This document shows, piece after piece, positions 53,301 to 63,701 of a stretch of 64,000 nucleotides of DNA. Numbering within the stretch: the first letter of the stretch is position 1; each line of letters opens with the position of its first letter. Source of the DNA: Chlorella sorokiniana (taxonomy: Eukaryota > Chlorophyta > Trebouxiophyceae > Chlorellales > Chlorellaceae). Position numbers and translations under genes: made by a program. Location: assembly GCA_025917655.1 (NCBI GenBank), contig CP084616.1:1302001-1366000 (forward strand), written 5' to 3'. A model generated the notes under the pieces. The model was not told the origin of the DNA and searched no databases. It saw only the letters and a program-made list of their open reading frames with translations.

Positions 53301-55572
53301 GGTGATGGGGCAGTGCCTGCGCCAGGCGGCCTGGAGGTGACGAAAGCCCTCCGTCATCCTCAACAGCCTCCCCCGCTGCCCGGGCAGTGCCTGCACAGCG
53401 TGGACCCCTGACACCGGCCTCGCCCTGGCTTGCCTGCAGGAGGCGGCCTGCTCCGCACTGGCCACCATACTGGAGGAGGGGGAACCGGAGCGGCACATGG
53501 CGCCCTACTTTGCCGCTGTGCTGCAGACGCTGGCTGCCGCGCTGCAGGTGTGCTGAAGGAGATGGGGGGGGGTCTGTTGCCAAACAGCAGGCTCTTGCAT
53601 CCAGCCGTGGTGTGGCAGCTGGCTTTCAACTGCACCACCCTAACCACCGGGCTCCTCTCCTCCGCCGCCCCTTGCAGCGGTACGGCCGCCGTGCGATGCG
53701 CAACGCCTACGACACCATCTCCACGGCGGCGGAGCAGGCACCTGGTCTGCTGAGCCAGCCTGCCCACGCGAGCCTCATCCTTCCGCCGCTGTTTTCCAAG
53801 CTGGACACGCTGCAGGATGGCGACCGCGAGCTGCTGCCGCTGCTGGAGTGCCTCACAGCGGTGGTGGCGCGCGGGGCAGGCGGCGGAGGCCCACGCCGCC
53901 CACGCCTTCTTCCGCTGCGTGGGGCTGGCGGAACGCGCGGAGCAGGCAAGCAAGGCCGGGCGGCGCAGGGGGCTTTGCGGAGCGGGGCGGGGCGGGGCAG
54001 CAAGGTTGCAGTGGGGGCTGCATGGCCTGCCCTCCTGCTGCCCGTACCCGCTTCCGGCAGCAGACAGCGGGGCCCTCCGGGCTGTCACCATGCGCTGCGA
54101 GTCGTCAAGTTCAGCCAACGCCGCCCCGCATTGCCCTGCAGGCAGCCGCCTCGGGCGCCTATGACCCCGAGGAGGCCGCGGAGTTCATCGTGTGCGCCCT
54201 GGACTTCATCTCGGGGCTGGCAGAGGGGCTGGGGCCGAGCGTGGAGAGCCTGGTGGGGCGCAGCCCGCTGCGCGCCATGGTGGTGCGCGCGTGCGCCGAC
54301 CCCGACGCCGATGTGCGGCAGAGCGGCTTTGCGCTGGTGGGCGACCTGGCCAAGGCGTGCGCCCCCACATCAAGCCGGCGCTGGTGAGCGCGGCGGGGGC
54401 GGGAGGCGGGCCCATGCGAGGAGGGTGCGCGCTGGGCGACGCGGCGGCACGATGGGCTCTCGACCGGCTGCAGGCCCCCGCCGCGTGCACGGTCTGCTGT
54501 ACAACATATAACGGCAAGATGGCCACTTGTGGCCCCCACTCTTGGCTGTCTGCACCTGCTGAGCGCCATCCCCTGCCTGACCGCTTCGTCCCCCATGCGC
54601 ATGCCCCCGCCCGCAGGCCGACATATTTGGCTCCGCGCTGTACAACCTGCAGCCCCAAATGATCAACCAGCGCACGCTGTCGGCGTGCAATAACGCGGCG
54701 TGGTGCATGGGTGGGCAGCACCGCACTTGTAGCGCCTGCAGCGGCGTCCCCTGACTGCCTGTGCAGCAGCTGGCCAGCGGGGACCTGTGTGTCCTCCTGT
54801 ACTGAATCAAACCCACCCGCCACTGCCACCTCCTGCAGGCGAGCTTGCCATCAAATGCAGCGGCGAGGAGGTGAAGCCGTTTGTGCTGGGGGCGCTGGAG
54901 CGGCTGGCCACCGTTCTGCAGGTGCCCACAGGGGCCCTTCCGCGCAGCCTGGTGGAGAACGCCGCCATCACGCTAGGCCGCCTGGCATGGGTGTGCCCCG
55001 AGCCGCTGGCGCCCCCACGCCGCCGCCTTCCTGGGCCCCTGGTGCGCCGCTCTGCGCGGCATCCGCGACGACATCGAGAAGGAGCACGCTTTCCTGGGGC
55101 TGTGCGCGCTGCTCAGGCTCAACCCGCAGGTGCATACACGGCAGGCGCCGCGCTGCCTCGCTGCCAAGGCGCAACGCCCCACTCGCCAGCGTGCTTCGCA
55201 TGCGCGCTGCGGCACCGCGTTCCCCGTCCCCGCCTACCACCCACCTGCTGCCCTTGGGATTGTGTCGCAGGGTGCGGGCAATGGCTTCACCGCGCTGTGC
55301 GAGGCGATTGCCAGCTGGCGCCACGTGGGCTGCGAGGGCTTGCACAACGAGCTGATTCAGCTCATGCAGGCAAGCCACCGCGGCATGACCTGCGTGTGCA
55401 CAATCACCAGGAAGTGTCTGCGACCTGCGGCAGCTTGCCCGACTGCTGACGCCGCTGCACCTGCCTGCAGGGCTACAAGGCGCAGCTTACAAGCATGGGC
55501 CAGTGGGAGGCCGCAATGGCCAGCCTCACGCCGCCAGTACAGCAGAAATTGGCAGCCATGTGTCAAATCTGA
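50390..55572 (+). CDS. TNPO1: Transportin-1 (karyopherin beta-2)
   Basis: HEAT-repeat import receptor for M9/PY-NLS cargo such as hnRNP proteins. The ATG at 50390 gives [20 protein letters not shown]; the next exon reads [20 protein letters not shown], then [62 protein letters not shown], the acidic H8-like loop ([16 protein letters not shown]), [141 protein letters not shown] and a last exon ending [11 protein letters not shown]. Collinear with human TNPO1. Frame breaks lie at 51292, 52284, 53873, 54362 and 55012. Three introns have GC donors (50495, 53946, 55370). Confidence 0.95.
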
Positions 55573-56307
55573 AAGCCCAGTGGAAGCTCGTTCATCTGCG
55601 CCTTACTGTCACCCAGCAGCACATCGCCCATGCAGGTTCGAGGCTTGTTGCCTCGGAAATGCATTGCAGCCCCCAACAAACGCCAGCAGCCAGCCCCTTG
55701 TCAGCCACCTACCCTTGTCAGCACTGCAATATAGTTGAAGCGTTACTGCAGGAATCTCAGCGTGATGCCCTGCCAACAGCCTCGCAGCGCCGTTGTTCCG
55801 GAACATTAGCAGCACCTTGGATGCAGGCCCACACGCCTGTAGCAGTGCAATCACGGCTTTGGCCTATGTTCAGCAAGCAGCTACGCTTCCGCCTTGCCCA
55901 ACCGTGTCACACATGAATTTGCTAGCATAGGCATTCAACAAATGCAGCAAATTGCGCAAGGCAGCTTGAGTGCCTGATATGCGCCATTCCCAAGGAGCAA
56001 ACTGGTTTGCAGTGACCCGCTCTGGTGGAAAACTGGTTTGCAGTGCTTGTCATGGGACCCGCTCGCCATTGGTGAGGCCCCCAGTGCCCTGAACAAAGGT
56101 GGCATGCCCGGAAGACCTGCCGGCCGGTTCCTCTCCATTCATCTACATACACAACAATTGGATTTGAGCCGCGGGTCGAGCTCAGTTATTGGCGTGAGCG
56201 GACCTGTCGCTCGTCCTCTTCAACCACGACCACAATTTCCCTCGCACACCATCTGAGCGACCAATAAGCCGCTGTTGTGGGCCCAAAAGGGCCTACAGCC
56301 AGCGGCC
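55573..56307. other. Intergenic between transportin-1 and EF-hand gene
   Basis: Contains the transportin 3' UTR and the upstream region of the EF-hand gene. No conserved protein. A short imperfect duplication of AACTGGTTTGCAGTG occurs at about 55998 and 56030. Confidence 0.5.
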
Positions 56308-57137
56308 ATGTCAGGAAAACACAAAGTCAGCGAAAGGCAGCTCAAAGAGCTCCGTTCGGTGAGTGAGAAGACTGAAAGGCAGGGCAGCAGCATGCCTCAC
56401 TAGCCTGTGCGGGGGTCAGGCACCCCCGCCGCTGCCGCCCAACCTGCAAGTGCTTGCCGGCTGTGCAGGCCTTCAACATGGTGGACAAGGACGGCAGCGG
56501 CACTCTTGAAATAGGGGAGCTGAAGCAGGTCCTACGGGCGATGGGTCAATTCCCCAGCCCCAGCGAGCTGGCGGAGCTCATGGAGCGCATGGATGGAAAC
56601 GGAAACGGTGGGCAGCTGCAGCACGTGCCGCCCGACAGCAGGCGGTGCCGCTCGAGCATGCTCCTGTCTAGACACAGAGCACATAGTCGTCAAGCACGGC
56701 TCGGGTGAAGGCTGTGTTGCTGCCCTGCTGCAGGCGTGATCGACTTTGATGAGTTCGTGGAGGCGATGGCGTCTCAGCAGGAGGACGACGAGACCGGCCG
56801 CCAGCTTCAGGAGCTGCAGGATGTCTTCTCCCTGTTTGACTCGGACGGCTCGGGCCTCCTGTCTGCAGACGAGGTGCGTCGCGGACAGCGCGGCTGCTGC
56901 CATGGACGTGGCACCCTCATGACCAGCTTTGGCCTCCGCTCTCCCGCCGTGCAGCTGCAGCGCTCTGAAAATCCTGGGGTCAGCCTGTCGCGTGCCGAGG
57001 TGGAGCTGCTGATGCGGGAGATCGATGCCAATGGCGACGGGGAGATCAGCTGTGATGAGCTGCTGCAGTACGTGCTGGCGTTCGATGACGGCGACAGCGA
57101 GGTGGGCGGCGATGTGGAGCAAGGGCGCCGTCGCTGA
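56308..57137 (+). CDS. Four-EF-hand calcium-binding protein (calmodulin-like)
   Basis: Ca2+ sensor of calmodulin/centrin shape. The ATG at 56308 gives MSGKHKVSERQLKELRS, then in-phase exons. The four 12-residue loops are DKDGSGTLEIGE, DGNGNGVIDFDE, DSDGSGLLSADE and DANGDGEISCDE; all keep D at position 1, G at 6 and E at 12, so all four should bind Ca2+. The N-lobe and C-lobe are joined by QEDDETGRQLQELQDVFSLF, and the C-terminus is acidic then Arg-rich (GDVEQGRRR). The second half of the third hand follows an intron (56874 to about 56950, exon LQRSENPGVSLSRAE). The basic N-terminal extension and the linker differ from true calmodulin, so I call it calmodulin-like. No organelle signal. Confidence 0.88.
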
Positions 57138-57273
57138 GCACGCCCAACGTCGTCTTCTAGTTGCACTACCCTTTGCCACCTTATCGCAAAGTTTGTTTCA
57201 TTTTGGGGTTTCGCACTTGTATTTATGACATGAACCTGTTGCACCCAGACACTCAGCCATCCTTGTGTCGACT

Positions 57274-57278
57274 TGTAA
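57274..57278 (+). terminator. UGUAA poly(A) signal of EF-hand gene
   Basis: TGTAA lies 137 bases after the stop at 57137 and only 15 bases before the end of the convergent coiled-coil gene (57293), so the two transcripts probably overlap. Confidence 0.55.
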
Positions 57279-57292
57279 GCTGCACCAGCTGC

Positions 57293-57773
57293 TCAACGTG
57301 CAGCTTGCTCCACATGCTGCTCGATGCTTCTCAGTTGTGCCCGCAGGAATCCCAGGTGCTTTGCGTAGCGCTGGCGATCCACCTCCATTTGGCAGCTGGC
57401 CTCCTTCATCTCTGCTGCCAGCAGCTGCACCTGCTTCTGCAGCACGACGCCATCCTTGGCGCCACGGTGCGCTGCCGCTCGCAGGTTGGCGGCGGTGTGC
57501 AAGGCTGCTGATTCGCGCGCCTCTGCCTCAGATTTGCGTTTCATAAGATCTTCGCGGTCTGCACCAGCAGCAGTGAACGATAAAGCGGGAGAAGGAAGCA
57601 GCACTCAGAAGGGCCTCTCCGAAACGGGCCCCACCTCGCTCCAGCTGCTTCACCTCCCGTTCCACGGCTTCCAGGGCAGACTTTTCAGCGCTGAGAATGT
57701 GAGCGAGCTCACTGCTCTTCTGCTCGAACTCTGCGACTTGTCTGCGTGCTGCAGCCCAGAGGTCGACGCTCAT
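57293..57773 (-). CDS. Small coiled-coil protein, function unknown
   Basis: Not recognised. The ATG at 57773 gives MSVDLWAAARRQVAEFEQ. Two exons join in phase (..REVKQLER / DREDLMKRKSEAEARES). The whole protein, about 130 residues, is charged heptad-like helix: SSELAHILSAEKSALEAVER, KDGVVLQKQVQLLAAEMKE and MEVDRQRYAKHLGFLRAQL, ending HVEQAAR. Its shape (coiled coil, then a short RYAKHLGFLR motif) recalls kinetochore or ciliary coiled-coil proteins such as SPC25, but the globular C-terminal domain needed for that call is absent. It may be the C-terminally truncated end of a longer protein if a base error affects the stop. Confidence 0.65.
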
Positions 57774-58317
57774 GCTGTGCGTATCGCAGACGGTTAACAA
57801 GTTGCAAAGAACTAAGTATTCCCGGTGAGCAGCCTGTGCACAGGCAGGTACTTGAATGGGCGGGCAACCCAGAAGATTGCCACACAAATCAGCGCCGTAG
57901 TTGAAACACAGCCAGCTCCTGCCCTTCCCAAACTCAACATCCGACATCACACTTAGCTTATAGGAGATTACAGTCAATCATGCGTTGGCTCGCGGGGCGG
58001 CAGGAAACGCCACCAGACAGAAAAAGGGCATGCAAGCTGCAGGGCGTTATCGAGATGAGCAGCACGGTTTGCCAGAGTTATGTAGAGAAGCAGGGCTTGC
58101 AGCAGGAGTTCAGAGCGCCAGAAACAGTGTGTAGTTCCAGAAAGCGGGAAAAAGTTGGCAAGGGCAAAGCAGCGAATTGCAAAGAGCGGCGTGAAACCAA
58201 CGTTGAAGCTGCCGGCAAAAGAATGCGAATCTTTTGCTAAGGCGATGATGCTTGGAAATCAGCTTCCATCACTCTACTAAGAGAGGAAGGCACAGGACGT
58301 GTCACACGCACCGCATC
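57774..58317. other. Intergenic, lower-GC stretch
   Basis: Upstream region of the coiled-coil gene and 3' flank of the Mpv17 gene. A/G-rich around 58010-58200, with no conserved reading frame. TTACA (TGTAA on the minus strand) lies at about 57964, a possible but distant signal for the Mpv17 gene. Confidence 0.5.
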
Positions 58318-59739
58318 TCAGTCTTCCTTCAGAATCACTCCATCAAACACAACCTCGGCTGCCTGGTGCTTGCGTTGCGAGGGCTTGGAATAGTCGCCCG
58401 CCTGGGCGCGGGACAGGATGTAGGTGCCAAATATTGACACCACATTGGCGTACAAGATGCGCTGCAGGAAGTAAAAGAGGGACGACAGGAGGGGGGCGTG
58501 AACGCAGCACCCCGGGGGGGGGGAGGGGTGGGCGTTCATGGGCGCAGCGAGCTGCAAGCCGCCGCCACTGCCCACCGCCTCTGGCTTTTCTTTGGCCCAT
58601 GCACGCATGCCGTCTCGTGAAAGCCCGCACCTGACGGTTAGGCACCGTGGCAAAGTTGACTATGTGTGCGGGGACCCAAAGCTTCCAGCCAGCCATGACT
58701 GTGGGTATAAACTTCTCCTCCATTTCAGTGGCATACTCACTGCACAAGAATGGCAACAGGCAGATTTCAGGGCAAAGCCAATTGAACAGCCAAGTCATCA
58801 CAACTCCTATATGTGCAGGGGAAGCCACGCGCTGCCCACGGCTGGCATACTGTACTTGTGGTGGAGCGTGGCAGCATTCAGTCGACGTGGCAGCCGACGC
58901 ACCGTGGGCGACCCTCTGTGAGGCACTTGAAGGAGTAGAACACGGCGGTGCAGATGGGTGCAAACACCAGCTGGTCGATGAACAGCTTGGTGGCGATGGC
59001 GCGCGGCGACTTGGATGCGTGAGGCATCACGCGCTGGGGGTAGGGGGTTGGGGGAGGGGTGGCACAAGCACGTCAATGGCCAGTTGACGTGAGCGTGCCG
59101 GACCCATGCTGCAACATGCCTGCCCCAGAAGCTAGCCTGCCTCACCCCGTCCAGCACTCGGTAGTACTCGTGGCCAAACACGCCCATGCCGGCATTAAAT
59201 GCAGCCAGGCGAACCGTACGCGCCCAGTCATACCTGCAGCAGCGAGCACGGGAGGCATCAGGAATGCACTTGCAGCAGGAAGCTACCAATGATAGCCATA
59301 AAAGACGCGGCTTCAAAATCCTAGCTGGTTGATAAAGTGACTGATCCACTGGTGCCACACAGGTTTCGATGCACCCAGCAGAAACCCAGGCTGCCTCGCA
59401 GCCCCTGGCGCCTGCCGCGCTGGCGGCCTGGGCGCCGCCGAGCGTCAGCGGCGGTGCTGGCTGCGGCGATACTCACTCCCACTGTGTCTTGTCGCGATTG
59501 GAGATGTGCTGCGCCAGGGCATCGCCTGCAAGAGCTGCTATAACAGAGGTGAAAGACTTGGTTGTCCGGGGTTGCGCTCCAAGTGCCCTAAGTAGGCTCG
59601 CCAGACAAGCACTGGCGGCTGCACCAGCGCCCTGCTGATCGCCGCCGCAGGATTCATCTCCGCGGACGACGGGTGCAGCAGCAGGGGCCCCTAGAGCGCG
59701 CTCTAGAACCCGGTAGGCAAGGCTGTGTTTGGGCGGCAA
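58318..59739 (-). CDS. Mpv17/PMP22-family membrane protein
   Basis: Four-span protein of the Mpv17/PMP22 family, found in the inner membranes of mitochondria, peroxisomes or plastids; it is thought to form small channels. In order: LRALGAQPRTTKSFTSVIAA, LAGDALAQHISNRDKTQWE, YDWARTVRLAAFNAGMGVFG, HEYYRVLDG, SPRAIATKLFIDQLVFAPIC, FYSFKCLTEGRPREYATEME, EKFIPTVMAGWKLWVPAHIV and NFATVPNRQRILYANVVSIF, ending DGVILKED. The hallmark W..W-P..NF..VP is present. The exon joins CLTEGRPR/EYATEM and PNRQ/RILYA are in phase. The start is unclear: the first exon is open to about 59739 with a TGA just upstream and no ATG in frame, so an upstream first exon or a base error is likely. Confidence 0.88.
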
Positions 59740-60058
59740 TTCAATCGTTCAAGCTTGTGACAAAGGCACGAATTGCAAGGTCACTTCTGCCACAATCAGC
59801 GCCCCACCCCAGTCTTACCCCGCCCCGACACTTGGCTTCCGGGCAACTCCGCCGCATGCTGGCGCGCGAGGGACAAGGCTCTCTCAGCTTACTTTGCACG
59901 CCCCCACCTGAATGTCACAAGCGCAAGCGAAGCATATGGATAGGGCACATTAACCGCTCCACGAGGCTGCCACAAGCTTGCGCTGATGCTGTGGCTGCCC
60001 GACTCCCCAGAGCCAGGCTCCGGATGGTAGCCGCTCTCGCAGCTGGGCCCTGCCACCT
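59740..60058. other. Short gap between Mpv17 and B3-like gene
   Basis: Both neighbours run on the minus strand. The gap may hold the unseen first exon and promoter of the Mpv17 gene and the 3' UTR of the gene ending at 60059. No conserved sequence. Confidence 0.45.
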
Positions 60059-63000
60059 TCACAGCATGTCCACAAGCTGCAGGATGGCCTTTTCCAGCAG
60101 ATCCACCCGCCCAGCAGCCTGCAGCCGCAGCGCCACTTCCAGCATGCTCTCCGCCGGGTGAACCTCAAACGTTTCCACAGCTGCGCAGCAGGGTCCGGGG
60201 CAACCATCAAGAAACCAACTCGCATCGCTGCGCTGGCGTCGGGATCAGCAGCCCTTACAGCACAGGCCCGAGGCAAACCTGCAGCCCTGTGCAGCAGCTG
60301 CTGGAGCCATGCACTCACCCGCAGTCTCATGCTGCAGCGCTCCAAACTGGCTGAGGCTGCGGCTGAGCTGCACCGTGCTGCGCGTGCCGGCCTCCCAGCC
60401 CAGCTTGAGCGACGCTCCAGTGACGGTGCCCCCTCGTCCTGCATGGCCAGGCCACACAGTTATGCTGACAGAAACTTGCTAGCTTGTGGCAGCATTCAGG
60501 CAGACTGGCTGCGCCTCACCCGCAGCAGCTTCTTCGAGAGCAGCACAAGGGCCTCCTGAGGGGCCGCCGCCGCTGCTGCTCCTTGCGCCCGGCGGCCCCG
60601 CCTGCTGCCTGGTGCTGCTGCTGCTGCTGCTCAGCCACAGGTGTGGACGTCATGCCATCTGCCAGGCCGGCCAGGAAGTCCAGGGGGCATTGGTCGCCCC
60701 TGCCGCCCTCCCCCTTGCCGCTGGCGCCCGCGCCGCCGCCGGGGCGCGCCGCCGCGGTTGATCTTTATGCGCAGCACGTTGCGCCCCTCGGCCTCGCCCG
60801 TGCTCACCACCTGCGCCGTTGTCAGCTGCGGCGGCAGCCAGGCCGCCCCCGCTGCTCCTGTGGGCCGAGTTGGCGGCTGAGCCTGCATGGCGGCGCTGGC
60901 GTGGGACGTGGTCAGCATCATGGTCTGCGGCAGCGCCCAGCGGGAAGCAACGGGAGCAGCTCAGCTGATCTGGGAGGCATGAGAGCAGCGCATGTGGGAC
61001 ACTAGAGCTGCAGGCTGGCTCGCCAGGCAACAAGCCGCCCAGCTGCCTCACGCCGCCCATAGCCCACCCACCCGAGGCGCGCCCCTGCTCCTCGCTGTGC
61101 TGCGCCGCCGCGCGCCACGCCTCCTCCAGCCCCACCACAAACTCGTCCCCAAAATGGCGGCGCGTGCGCTGGCGGCTGCGCCGCCCACGCCGCTCCTCCT
61201 CGCTGTCCTCCCAGTCGTACCCTTCCGCCGCATCCGCGTCGCTGTCCTGCTGGGGGCGAATGCCGGAGCTTTGGAAATCCAAGGCCGACAGGCTCTGGAG
61301 GGGGCGGTCCCAGCTGGGGCACACCAAAGGGGCATGCGCGCAGCTCGTGGGGCGGGTGCACCCAACACTGCTCAGTCAGCTACCGACTTCCAGGTGTGGT
61401 TGGGCAGCAGCAGGCGAGGGCAGCATCCGACCAGGTCCGCCCCCGCCGCTTCAGCGCTGCGCATCCCACCAGCATGACACACGAGCGCCGCGCCCGACCG
61501 CCCTCGGGCTCCCCGCCCTCCCCCTGCACCCCGCACCTCCTCCTCAGCCTTCTTGCGCTTGACCTTCTTGCCCTTGGCAAGCTTTGCGCCCTTGGGCTGC
61601 TGCGCCTTGGCTGCTAGGCGGGCCTCCCGCTTGGCCGCCTGCTGCGCGGCCTGGGCCAGAATATGGGCAGCATGGGGATTGCGTGCTGCAGCGAAGGGGT
61701 GGAGTTTGGGGGGGTGGAAGCGGGGGGCAGAAAAGGCTGGCTGGCATGCAACACCAAGATCAGCCTGCCTCCCTTGCACCAGCTTGCAGCAAGCATGCCA
61801 GCAAGGCACGGAGGCCAACGTCCAGCGGCGGCGCACCGGCGGGGATGACGCCCAGGCGCAGCGTGGGTACCCCGCTCTCCTTGCTTGCCAGAGACAGCTT
61901 CAAGCCATCGCCGGGCGCCAGGCCCAGCACCCTGAACAGCCGCTTGGTCTCGCCTCCCTGTACGTAGTACTCGGCCTTCACATCTGCAGGGTGGTGGTGC
62001 GTATGTGTGTTGGGGAAGGAGGCCAGGGGGTCAAGAAACCGTGTGGGGAGGGATGCAAGGGGCAAGAGGGGCAACCGGCACGGAGGGGAAGCAGGGACAT
62101 GTCAAGAAGCGCAGTGGCTGAATGCAAGCTGGCACCGTGCAACCGGCTCCTGCTGAGGGCAAACAAGGCAGGGGGCCAGAAAGACGGGGATCAGTCATTG
62201 CAGGGCGGCGGGGCCCCTCACACTCGTACGCGTGCGCCTTGAGGAGGAAGGAGGCGGGGGTGCCGTCGGGTGTCTGGGTCCCCACCACAAACGAGGCTTG
62301 GTTGACGCCCAGCAGCGAGTCGTACCACTCGCCTGCGGCCCGGGGTGGAGGGAGGGGCAGCGCCAGCAGGGTGGAGGGGTTGAGGGGGAGCATGAGGTGG
62401 CAGGAGCGCCAAGCAGTGCCTGCTGCTGGGCGCAAGGGCCCGCAACTGTGGGCAGCGCAGGGTAGCACGGCAGCGCAGCGCAGGCGTGCCGGCAGCCTTC
62501 CAGGCAGCGGGGGCAGGCGGGGCTCACGGGCGCAGCCGCTTGGTTGAGCAGTCGCTGGGGGTTAGCGTGCACAGCAGGTAGCGGGTGACGTGGTAGGCGT
62601 CGCCGCTGTAGCCGCGCCGCCAGGTGGGTTTCATGGGGTGGCGCTCCTCGGGCGCCGTCGGCTGCTCGTAGTCGTCGGGGACGGGGCCCCACCGTGCCGT
62701 GAGCCCCGCCGGCCGGCGCTGCAGCCAACCCACCGGCCTGGGTAGTCTGAGCAGGTTGCAGGGCACCTGGCAAAGGCATTGGCTGCACATCTGTGGGCTG
62801 TAGGGATGGCTGAACGGCTGCAAAATCCACATCAGCAACTTCCAAGGGCGCAGGGCCGGCAAGCCCGGTACCGGTGGGCTGCTGCTGCCGCCCAACAGCA
62901 TCTGTTTGCTGCACTGCTACCACCGCTGTTGGCTGCTGCGCTGCTGGATCTTGCAGGCTGGATTGCATGCCAGATCTTGACTGGTCAGGGACAGCGGCAC

Positions 63001-63187
63001 GAGGGCTGTCGTCCACAGCTGTTGCCGGAAGCGGCGGCGGCGCTTGCGCCGGTGGCTGCTCCTGGGCGGGCACCTCTTGCGCATGTTCCTCGTTCAATAC
63101 TGCGGGATCTTCCCGTTTCTCCACGATTGCAAGGCCCGGGGCGGCAGGGACGCTAGGTGCTGTGAACTTGTGTTCTTGGGTCGCCAT
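60059..63187 (-). CDS. Possible B3-domain (plant-type DNA-binding) protein
   Basis: The ATG at 63187 gives MATQEHKFTAPSVPAAPG and a long Pro/Gln/Ala-rich, probably disordered region. A folded block follows over three exons: WRRGYSGDAYHVTRYLLC, TLTPSDCSTKRLRP, EWYDSLLGVNQASFVVGTQT, ASFLLKAHAYE, VKAEYYVQGGETKRLFRVLG and LAPGDGLKLSLASKESGVP. TLTPSDCSTKRL resembles the first strand-loop of B3 domains, and LAPGDGLKLSL their last strands; this is pattern matching by eye. Then a basic stretch (KLAKGKKVKRKKAEEE), acidic EGYDWEDSEEERRGRR, ILRIKIN-type exons and a helical end (MLEVALRLQAAGRVDLLEKA) with stop at 60059. Frame breaks are near 62683-62690 and probably 60420 and 60600. That it is one gene is well supported; the family is tentative. 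Confidence 0.5.
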
Positions 63188-63701
63188 TTGAAGGCCCGTC
63201 GTTCAGCTGACCGGTCGAATGGCCACACCACGTTCTCACCAAGCCCCGCCAACCGTCGGGCGCTGCGCACAAGCGCCGTTGACTGTTGCGGCGGCCTTGT
63301 GACAGCGGCAGCGGCACTGGCTCTGGCCTTGCTGCCCTGCAGCGTTTGGCGACGAGTTCGACACTATACGAAGGTGGACAAGCGAATTCCGTGGCAGAAC
63401 ATGCGCCTAGGAAGGTGCTAGCATGAGCACCACGCCGACCTGCGACGCAGGCCGCCACCTGGAAGTAGTGCCCAGGCCGCACAGGCCAGCTCTGACTTGC
63501 AAGATGGACAGGCTACCACCACGACATGTAGCAGCATCTAACCAAGAAGCTCTGTCAAGGGAGGAATCCCATGGCTTTGTACATCGACACACTGCCAGTA
63601 AGGCGCCTGTTCAGCCTGAGCGCCCGGTGAACCCGCGAACAAGCGGGTGGTGCAGCGGGTTGAGCCCCTTTTGGCCTCTAGCGTATGCTTGTGAGCGTCC
63701 G
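63188..63701. promoter_or_regulatory. Promoter side of the B3-like gene / 3' flank of next gene
   Basis: Upstream of the minus-strand ATG at 63187 and downstream of the minus-strand stop at 63702. No coding signal and no named motif. Confidence 0.4.

Noticed and set aside
57293-57773. Kinetochore protein SPC25
   Set aside because: Only the coiled coil is present; the globular C-terminal domain that defines SPC25 is not seen.
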